A DNA stretch of 16,488 nucleotides from Bacteroidales bacterium UBA1187 (GTDB lineage: Bacteria; Bacteroidota; Bacteroidia; Bacteroidales; Paludibacteraceae), in assembly GCA_002309835.1 (NCBI GenBank), contig DBYL01000035.1, positions 9,324 to 25,811 of the forward strand, written 5' to 3'. This document shows positions 1-5,981 of the stretch, piece by piece. How positions within the stretch are numbered: the stretch's first letter is position 1; each line of letters begins with the position of its first letter. The translations under genes and the position numbers were made by a program. The notes beneath the pieces were generated by a model. The model was given only the letters and a program-made list of their open reading frames with translations. It was not told the DNA's origin and ran no database searches.

Positions 1-22
1 GGTTCGAATCCGTAAACGCCCA
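1..22 (+). tRNA. 3' end of a tRNA gene (truncated by the window edge)
   Basis: The window opens inside a T-arm: the invariant loop TTCGAAT (3-9) is flanked by G-G on the 5' side and CCGTA on the 3' side. Seven bases of acceptor stem (AACGCCC, 15-21) and the discriminator base A22 follow. CCA is not encoded, as expected in many Bacteroidota. The 5' acceptor strand would read GGGCGTT, but the anticodon lies outside the window, so the amino acid cannot be assigned. An intrinsic terminator follows three bases later, which supports this being the end of a real transcript. The gene converges on the PAP2 gene of the opposite strand. Confidence 0.8.
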
Positions 23-24
23 CG

Positions 25-50
25 AAGGAGACTTAACGGTCTCCTTTTTT
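25..50 (+). terminator. Intrinsic terminator of the tRNA transcript
   Basis: A perfect 8-bp stem (AAGGAGAC 25-32, GTCTCCTT 39-46) with a 6-base loop is followed by a run of T through position 50. This is a textbook rho-independent terminator for rightward transcription out of the tRNA. The stop codon of the convergent PAP2 gene (33-35) lies in the loop, and the last PAP2 codons are written in one arm. The hairpin also forms on the minus-strand RNA but has no long U-tract there, so it should terminate leftward transcription poorly. Confidence 0.8.
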
Positions 51-719
51 GTTGATAGGTAGAATGCGGTAATTATACCATTTTTTGTCTTCGTAACGGC
101 TGAAGAAGGCGTAGCAAGCGATGGAAATAAGCAGTCCTACGCAGGTGCCGCCGAAGACATCCATCGCAAAATGTTGGCTGAGATAGATGCGGCTATAACC
201 ACCGAGTACTGCAAGCGCAAAAAGCGCTGCTTGCAGCAGACCGCCTACGCGCTTCGCTGACAGATTTTTTGTGATGATGATACTTAGCGCAAAGAAGAGG
301 GCGAAGAAGGATGTGGTATGTCCGGAGGGGAAAGAGAACCAGTAGTTCATTTGTACGCCATCCACCAGCGGCAGTTGTATTTCCGGCATGTTCTCCGCAA
401 ACCACGTAAGAGGTCGCGGCGCATTGAGGATATGCTTAATGATTTGTGTGGTAAGGGCAGACAAAGCCTGACAGGCGGTTACAAAAGCGGCATCTCCCAC
501 GCGGCAGAAGAGCAGGATAAGGATGCAAAGCACATACGGGAACCATTCCGCCACGTGCGTATAATACCTATAAAATATATCGCGCGCGGGCGCGTGGCGC
601 GAGCATAAGAGCAGGTGCAATTCGCCTTTAGGAAGGAATAAAAGGGCTAAGCCCAATGCTATGACAAACATTAGGCTTAGCGATATGAATACTGCGTTAT
701 TTCGGAAGAAATCTCTCAT
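33..719 (-). CDS. PAP2-family membrane phosphatase
   Basis: This 228-residue integral membrane protein has all three PAP2/acid phosphatase motifs in order. They are K95-x6-R102-P103 (motif 1), PSGHT at 131-135 with the catalytic-cycle His (motif 2), and SR(176-177)-x5-H183-x3-D187 (motif 3, with the nucleophile-type His). Several hydrophobic segments (about 10-30, 60-73, 135-150, 160-175, 190-207) fit the usual six-helix fold. Family members dephosphorylate lipid phosphates such as undecaprenyl pyrophosphate, phosphatidylglycerol phosphate or lipid A, with the active site facing the periplasm. The sequence alone does not pick the substrate. The ATG overlaps the TGA of the upstream PKD protein gene as ATGA, so translation is probably coupled and this is the last gene of that operon. 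The final codons run into the tRNA terminator hairpin. Recycling of a lipid carrier for surface-protein modification is possible but is inference. Confidence 0.88.
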   Translation of the reverse strand: MRDFFRNNAVFISLSLMFVIALGLALLFLPKGELHLLLCSRHAPARDIFYRYYTHVAEWFPYVLCILILLFCRVGDAAFVTACQALSALTTQIIKHILNAPRPLTWFAENMPEIQLPLVDGVQMNYWFSFPSGHTTSFFALFFALSIIITKNLSAKRVGGLLQAALFALAVLGGYSRIYLSQHFAMDVFGGTCVGLLISIACYAFFSRYEDKKWYNYRILPINKKGDR

Positions 720-3523
720 TGAATTCGTTGGCCGAAAATGTCATAAACGCAGTCGTCAATAACGATGCACATGCGGTTATTTTTCAGCGCTTTGGTAGCC
801 GCCGGTGCATCTTTTTTCGGGTTGTAGTCATCCAACTGATCAGGAATAGTGAACGGACACGAAGGCAACGTAACATACTTGTTATCCGTCAAGAGTACGA
901 AATACTCATCTCCCGAAGTGAACTTTTCTTCCGTATGATAGATAGAGGTTTTGGCGGTCGGGTTCTGAAGCGCATCAATCTTCTCGCCATTGCGATACCA
1001 CTGGTATGCCGTGAATTCGTACCCTTTGTTTCCTCCGTAGCCCTTCTGGTATACAGCGAGCACGTTGTTGAACTTGAAGGCAAAGATATTCGACGGATAA
1101 TAAATCGCGAGATTCAATATCGGCGAATAGAGTGGTGTCTCGCCCGGTTGGGTGCAAAGGGCATCTTCGACTACGATGCGTACCGTGTATAAGCCCGGTT
1201 TCCAATCGCGGATAGGCAGGGCAATCGTACCGCTCTTGCGTCCACCCTCATCCGTGGTGACATCCAGTGTAACAGGATAACGATTGATGGGATGATATGT
1301 GTCACTGGTCTCAAGTTCGTATTCTGAAGATGGATTTTCTATCTTTTCCATCCAAGCTCGTCCGGGTTCGCCGTCACGATCGTACGAGAAGGGGAGATTA
1401 TATACATCTCCTGCGCAGGCATGTTGCGCTGCGGAATCGTTAACGATCTGCAAATCCAGACATTTGACGATTTGCAGATTGCAGGTGATGATAGAATCAC
1501 AACCTGCGCGATTCTTAACAGTCCAAGTGATACCATCTTGCGAGGTCGTATATTCTACGCCATTGATGACGGCCACGTCATGGGCAACCGTATCGAAGGT
1601 GTGTGCCGATTTGCGCAGCACGAGATTATGCGTGATGACGACGGTGTCACAGCGGATATAGGATGTATCCAGCGTTGTCTCTTCTCCGGAATAATCCGGA
1701 TCTACGCAGACGGTATCTATACGGTGAATCGTATCCGGACGGGCTACATAGAATGAGAAATTAACGGTAGCCAATAGCGGTTGACGGCCCGATACTACGG
1801 TACATGCCGGTGCTCCAAATAACTCGGCTGTTACATCGTACCAGCCAGGGTTCATATATTCGTGATCCATCTTTGCCGGTGCGTTGCTAACCGATATACC
1901 GTCGCCGAAATTCCAGTTGACGCTGGTGACATTATCCGTACCGACCGTAGCATCGAAGGTAAGCGGACCATCGCCCAAGCAGAATTTCTCTTTGCTGACC
2001 GTACCATCGGTGAAGATATATCCTCCTACGCTGATACCTTGTTTCACGGTAGCGGAACCCACCGAGTAAGCGTAACTCTCATTCGTACCGGAACCATACA
2101 CGTGCGCAATGACACCATTGGAACTGGAGAGCGTATATACCTTATCCGGGTTGCTCTTATCCGTATCTACAAGGAAGACACGTGCGTAAGAGTAGGTGGG
2201 ATTACCCTGTACCGGTTGGAAATCCAGGGCAATTTTTTCGCGTTGCTCCGAACTAAGTAAGATATTGTCTACATCAGCCGTGAGGCAGACGATGTTCACA
2301 TAGTGACGATTCGTATGACCTTCCGATCCGGAAGTACCGCAGGCACCGAAGGTGATTTTGCCGATACGTTGCTGCAACGGAGAGATCCACACCATAGAAG
2401 GGTCACCGATCTTAGTAGTATTCTTCAAACGATAATCACTGGAGACATCGTAACTATATACAGCAACCGGGCAAGACGTTTTGATATAGTGGGCTTCGCC
2501 GGTTATAATAGGCGGAATATCACGTCCTGTCTTAGCAATATCCGAGGCCAGCGTATCAGCAACATGCTCGGACATCTCAAATTCCCAGGTCTCACCGGCC
2601 TTGATCGTGGTTACAGGGCTTGCGTTACCATCGAGATATACCTGCGCTTGGTTCTCACCTGCCGTGATACGGATACGGTTCGCATCTCTCTCTACAGAGC
2701 GCGTTACGACGAACTCCGTTCCCCAATAATCGAGCGGCATGGCTTGCTCATAGAGACAGTCACGTGCGGACTTACCTCCAGGCACCTGAGTAAAGTCTGC
2801 TCCTTGGAACACGGCGATAGGTTTTGGCGCCGAGTGATCGGTAGTGGCATAAGCACGTACGCGTGTGCCGGAGAAAGTTTTCTTGTCTCCACTGATGACT
2901 TGGTAGGTCTGACCTTTCTGAAGTGTTACCGTAAAGCGTTGGTTTGCCGGTTTGCCTTTGATGGTAGCTGTGGTTGGCGTGATAGCTACTTCGGTATTGT
3001 CTTCGGTTGCCAAGATAGTAAACACGGCATGAGAAACTCCTTCCGAGTTGTATGGCGGGTAGTCCTGAATGATATACTCGCTCTGGAGGGCAGTCGTTGG
3101 CAGGATATTCGATGCATCGTATGAGAACTCCATACGGATAGCAGCGTATACACTGACTTCTTCTGTCGCGTCCACCTTAATACCCAACTTCGTCACTATT
3201 TCGGATGCGTTATCAGCGCTCCAATTCTTGTCATACCATCTCTCAAGTGGTATATCATCGATGATGAGCCAGGAATCCGCTTGCACATTGCGCTCCGCTT
3301 GCGACCAACCTTGTGAGGGGTTGGATACCGTCACTTTACAAGCTTTCTTGGCAGAAATGGCAATGAATGGCTTGAATGTTTTCTCGCTGAATCCACTTGG
3401 CGAGTTGGCCATCAGAAGAGCCACCCAGAATTCCTTACCTTCCGTAGAGGTCTGGCCCCACGAGGGAGCAACCATACCAAACAGCAGGGCGATTGATAAT
3501 ACTAAATTTAAGTGCTTTTTCAT
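716..3523 (-). CDS. Secreted IgGFc-binding-like / PKD surface protein (protein B)
   Basis: This is a 935-residue exported protein. A signal peptide covers residues 1-23 (MKK start, hydrophobic core, cleavage near SWG-Q). Residues about 26-490 resemble the IgGFc-binding N-terminal region, with landmarks TEGKEFWV, SNILPTTALQSEY (138-150), AVFQG (237-241), QAMPLDYWGTEFVVT (260-274) and YGSGTNESYAY. A PKD domain follows at about 518-570, with the WNFGDG signature (537-542). A segment near 650-686 ends GCDSIITCNLQIV, like Ig-like repeats of large Bacteroidota adhesins. The last 25 residues form a compact tail ending VYDIFGQRIQ, related to the tail of the nuclease encoded at 8893-10623 and suggesting T9SS export. 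It is a paralogue of the product of 5982-8783, with the OmpA-like gene in between. The start follows an A-rich leader without Shine-Dalgarno and lies downstream of an 11-bp repeat array. Adhesion is the best guess; binding to IgG is not implied. Confidence 0.85.
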   Translation of the reverse strand: MKKHLNLVLSIALLFGMVAPSWGQTSTEGKEFWVALLMANSPSGFSEKTFKPFIAISAKKACKVTVSNPSQGWSQAERNVQADSWLIIDDIPLERWYDKNWSADNASEIVTKLGIKVDATEEVSVYAAIRMEFSYDASNILPTTALQSEYIIQDYPPYNSEGVSHAVFTILATEDNTEVAITPTTATIKGKPANQRFTVTLQKGQTYQVISGDKKTFSGTRVRAYATTDHSAPKPIAVFQGADFTQVPGGKSARDCLYEQAMPLDYWGTEFVVTRSVERDANRIRITAGENQAQVYLDGNASPVTTIKAGETWEFEMSEHVADTLASDIAKTGRDIPPIITGEAHYIKTSCPVAVYSYDVSSDYRLKNTTKIGDPSMVWISPLQQRIGKITFGACGTSGSEGHTNRHYVNIVCLTADVDNILLSSEQREKIALDFQPVQGNPTYSYARVFLVDTDKSNPDKVYTLSSSNGVIAHVYGSGTNESYAYSVGSATVKQGISVGGYIFTDGTVSKEKFCLGDGPLTFDATVGTDNVTSVNWNFGDGISVSNAPAKMDHEYMNPGWYDVTAELFGAPACTVVSGRQPLLATVNFSFYVARPDTIHRIDTVCVDPDYSGEETTLDTSYIRCDTVVITHNLVLRKSAHTFDTVAHDVAVINGVEYTTSQDGITWTVKNRAGCDSIITCNLQIVKCLDLQIVNDSAAQHACAGDVYNLPFSYDRDGEPGRAWMEKIENPSSEYELETSDTYHPINRYPVTLDVTTDEGGRKSGTIALPIRDWKPGLYTVRIVVEDALCTQPGETPLYSPILNLAIYYPSNIFAFKFNNVLAVYQKGYGGNKGYEFTAYQWYRNGEKIDALQNPTAKTSIYHTEEKFTSGDEYFVLLTDNKYVTLPSCPFTIPDQLDDYNPKKDAPAATKALKNNRMCIVIDDCVYDIFGQRIQ

Positions 3524-3539
3524 ATGTGTTTATACTTTA

Positions 3540-3605
3540 TCTCTCGATATTGGACCGATGTTGGACCGATAACGGACCGATGTTGGACCGATAACGGACC
3601 GATAA
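3540..3605 (-). repeat. Tandem array of 11-bp units in the gap between two operon genes
   Basis: Read on the minus strand, five units with core ATCGGTCC follow one another with an exact 11-bp period: TTATCGGTCCG, TTATCGGTCCA, ACATCGGTCCG, TTATCGGTCCA and ACATCGGTCCA (3605 down to 3551). A decayed sixth unit, ATATCGAGAGA, covers 3550-3540. The first two and last three bases of each unit alternate, giving a higher-order 22-bp pattern. The array fills most of the 87-base gap between the stop of the OmpA-like gene and the start of the downstream PKD gene. GGTCC is self-complementary except for its central base, so neighbouring units can form short hairpins with a U-U mismatch in the RNA, and each DNA unit sits about one helical turn from the next. 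Confidence 0.9.
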
Positions 3606-3610
3606 CAGCC

Positions 3611-5962
3611 TTATAGGATTTCGATTTCTACACGGCGGTTGTTCTGACGACCTTCATCCGTATCGTTGGTATCGATCGGTTGGGTCTCTCCGCGACCTTC
3701 TGCCTCCAGACGATCAGCACTGATACCACGCTCGATGAGGTCATTCATGACGGCATTGGCACGTCCGTCAGACAGTTTCTGGTTCGCCTCATCTTTTCCT
3801 ACGCTATCGGTGTGACCGACGATCTTAATGCGTACTTTCGGGTTACGCGCGAGGTACATATAGAGGTCGTTGAGCGCTTCCTCTGAGCGAGAGAGGATAC
3901 GCGTCTTGTTGGTTGCGAAATGGAGGTTCTTCACGATGAACACTTCACCCTTCTTAATCGGCGAGAGGGCCAGGTTCATCGAGTCTCCAATGAATGCGAT
4001 AGGCACATCCAGCGTGTCATAACCCATCTGAGCGATATGAATCGTATATTGCGGGCCTTCCTCCAGCATCTTGCTGGTAGTACCGGTTGTAGAATCGGTT
4101 TCCAGACTGTAAGCCGGTTCTGTAGCTTCTGCTTTGAGAATCTGTACGGTAGCAGGAACAGCCAGGCCGGTCTCCTTATTATATACACGTACGCGCAGGA
4201 CAGGCATCGGTTTGAGGGCAATCGTTACATATTCCGTGCTACCCACTTTCTCGATCGTAAACTGCTGCGAAGCAGGGTAGTAGTTCTGCGCTTTTGCTTC
4301 GACGGTGAAGTTACCTACCGCATGTTTCTGACGGAAGCCCTTCGGTCCGATTTGCTTCTCGCGCAGCGCGATCTTTCCGGACTCCGTACCACGTGTCTCT
4401 ACGAATGCCACCTGAAGCGGCTCATTCGTGCGCTCATCTACTACGCTATAGATAGCATAAGCAGGCGGCGGCGGTACAGGACGCGCTTTTTTACCAGGCA
4501 CCTCAAACTGAACAGTGAATTTCGCACCGACGAAGAGGTTATTGAGCTTCGTGTCGCCATTCATGGCGAGGAACGTATTGGTGTTGTTCACCGTCTCTTG
4601 GTTTGCAGCAAACTCAACAGGGTTTGCGGCTGGTGTAGCGTTGGTGTTCAGTACACCGTACTCTGCGAATAAAGCCAGTTTATAGTGGATATGCTCGCGA
4701 CCGAACGGCAGACGTTGACCGGCTTTGACACTCTGCTGTTTCTTCTTTGCATCCTTATCTTGACGCGGTTGTGCCTGCATCCACTCGTCGAGGTCAATAC
4801 CGAACTCAGCAGCGATACTCAGGTCCGGTTGGCGGAACTGAATCTTCTGGTTGGTCTGACCGTTCAGCGAATGGATACCCAGTCCGTAAGGAGCTAACAA
4901 GCCGGGATCGTCAACAACGATATCGTAACGGCCTTTCTGGCTGTAGTTGCTCCAGAAGGAGTAGTGCACTTTTGCGCCCAAGAGGAAGTAATAACGGCTG
5001 AACTGAGCACCGAACATCACCGGAACACCAATCTGCATCATATTGCGCGTCTCGGCAAGTTTGTCGAATAGATACGTATATTTCGCATTGCGAGTCTGCT
5101 CCAGGCGCTCTGCTTGGAATCCGTAATTCGAAGTCGAGTTGAGGAAACGGAAGTCCAGACCGGTCTCGAACAGGAAATGTCCGTACTCGAGATTATAGGT
5201 GAAGTTAAGGCCTGCTCCTGCGCCTCCTGTGAGTTGCTGAAGTGCATTGCTGCGATTGAGCGTTCCAGGTCCCCAAAGCGAACCATCGGCAGCCGGTTGG
5301 ATTTTATCCATCATCGCTGCGTAACCTACGCGCAGACCGAGATTGAAGAGGGATACGACTTCCGTCTTAGGATTCTCCAGGCTCTCTTGGTATTTCTCGT
5401 AGTCGCGGATGGCTTTCTCTTCTTTTGCTTTGGCTTCAGCCTCTTTCTTGGCCTTCGCCTCTTCTCGTTCCGCAGCTACTTTTGCGCGCTCTGCAGCCTC
5501 TTTATCGCGTTGCGCTTGGGCCTTAGCAGCAGCTTTAGCCGCTTCTTCGCGTTTCTTCTCATTGGCTTTCGCCTGTTGCTCACGCTGTTTCTCGGCCGCT
5601 TCTTTCTTCTTCTCGTTCTCCTTGGCGGCAGCAGCTTTCGCTTTCTCCGTCTCTTTCTTGCGTTGCTCAGCCTCTTTAGCTTTGGCAGCAGCTGCTTTCT
5701 CTTTTTCCTTTGCTTTAGCCGCTTTTTCTTTCTCTTTTGCCTTAGCGGCTTTGGCTTTCTCGGCCTCTTTTTTCTTCTTCTCCGCCTCTTTGGCCTTAGC
5801 GGCAGCAGCTTTCTGCTTGTCGGTCTGCGTAGCAGGAACCGGTGCCGGCATCGCATTGACGATAGCCGGTGCGCAAGTTAAACTAAGGATAACACTTGCA
5901 ATCAGTATGGTATTCAATACGTTTTTCTTAGCCCATGAGGCACGATTAACTTCGTTTTTCAT
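3611..5962 (-). CDS. OmpA-family outer-membrane protein with a long Lys/Ala/Glu stalk
   Basis: This 783-residue envelope protein has four regions. (1) An export signal at about 1-38 with a long charged n-region and possible cleavage after VNA. (2) Residues 48-195, almost entirely Lys, Ala, Glu and Arg, predicted as a continuous TolA-like charged helix or coiled coil. (3) Residues about 200-505 with alternating, aromatic-rich strands (for example GAGLNFTYNLEYGHFLFETGLDF), which look like an outer-membrane barrel. (4) A linker with PPPP, two segments like carboxypeptidase-regulatory or Ig-like folds (about 515-665), and a C-terminal OmpA domain (675-783). The OmpA domain has HTDSVG and the peptidoglycan-binding motif N-QK-LS-DG-RA-NA-V (about 723-734). 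It probably tethers the outer membrane to the cell wall. It lies 19 bases downstream of one IgGFc/PKD gene and upstream of its paralogue, and has a perfect AGGAGG 8 nt before its ATG. A T9SS-associated accessory role is possible but unproven. Confidence 0.86.
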   Translation of the reverse strand: MKNEVNRASWAKKNVLNTILIASVILSLTCAPAIVNAMPAPVPATQTDKQKAAAAKAKEAEKKKKEAEKAKAAKAKEKEKAAKAKEKEKAAAAKAKEAEQRKKETEKAKAAAAKENEKKKEAAEKQREQQAKANEKKREEAAKAAAKAQAQRDKEAAERAKVAAEREEAKAKKEAEAKAKEEKAIRDYEKYQESLENPKTEVVSLFNLGLRVGYAAMMDKIQPAADGSLWGPGTLNRSNALQQLTGGAGAGLNFTYNLEYGHFLFETGLDFRFLNSTSNYGFQAERLEQTRNAKYTYLFDKLAETRNMMQIGVPVMFGAQFSRYYFLLGAKVHYSFWSNYSQKGRYDIVVDDPGLLAPYGLGIHSLNGQTNQKIQFRQPDLSIAAEFGIDLDEWMQAQPRQDKDAKKKQQSVKAGQRLPFGREHIHYKLALFAEYGVLNTNATPAANPVEFAANQETVNNTNTFLAMNGDTKLNNLFVGAKFTVQFEVPGKKARPVPPPPAYAIYSVVDERTNEPLQVAFVETRGTESGKIALREKQIGPKGFRQKHAVGNFTVEAKAQNYYPASQQFTIEKVGSTEYVTIALKPMPVLRVRVYNKETGLAVPATVQILKAEATEPAYSLETDSTTGTTSKMLEEGPQYTIHIAQMGYDTLDVPIAFIGDSMNLALSPIKKGEVFIVKNLHFATNKTRILSRSEEALNDLYMYLARNPKVRIKIVGHTDSVGKDEANQKLSDGRANAVMNDLIERGISADRLEAEGRGETQPIDTNDTDEGRQNNRRVEIEIL
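5378..5821 (-). repeat. Low-complexity coding tract (Lys/Ala/Glu stalk)
   Basis: This tract encodes residues 48-195 of the OmpA-like protein as imperfect short repeats built from AKAKE, EKEKA and EAEKKK-type blocks. The codons are purine-rich on the coding strand, giving strong strand asymmetry. The repeats are degenerate at the DNA level, so expansion or contraction by slippage looks possible but is not shown here. Confidence 0.75.
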
Positions 5963-5970
5963 CTCTGTGT

Positions 5971-5976
5971 CCTCCT
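5971..5976 (-). promoter_or_regulatory. Strong Shine-Dalgarno AGGAGG of the OmpA-like gene
   Basis: On the minus strand AGGAGG lies 8 nt before the ATG at 5962, wholly within the short gap after the stop of the upstream gene (5982-5984). It fixes the start codon. Most other genes in the window have only A-rich leaders, so this one stands out. Confidence 0.8.
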
Positions 5977-5981
5977 CTGCA

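Noticed and set aside
579..605. GC-rich island in the PAP2 gene as a sign of insertion
   Set aside because: It encodes an ordinary charged loop (CSRHAPARD) between helices with the frame intact and no flanking repeats.
2303..3124. + strand open frame of 273 codons opposite protein B
   Set aside because: It is a shadow of a well-supported secreted protein on the minus strand, with no family features of its own.
716..3523. Immunoglobulin-binding virulence factor
   Set aside because: The similarity is to a domain named after the IgGFc-binding protein. In Bacteroidota this domain is widespread in surface proteins and does not show IgG binding.
3540..3605. CRISPR-like array
   Set aside because: Units are 11 bp and directly adjacent without spacers, and no cas gene is present.
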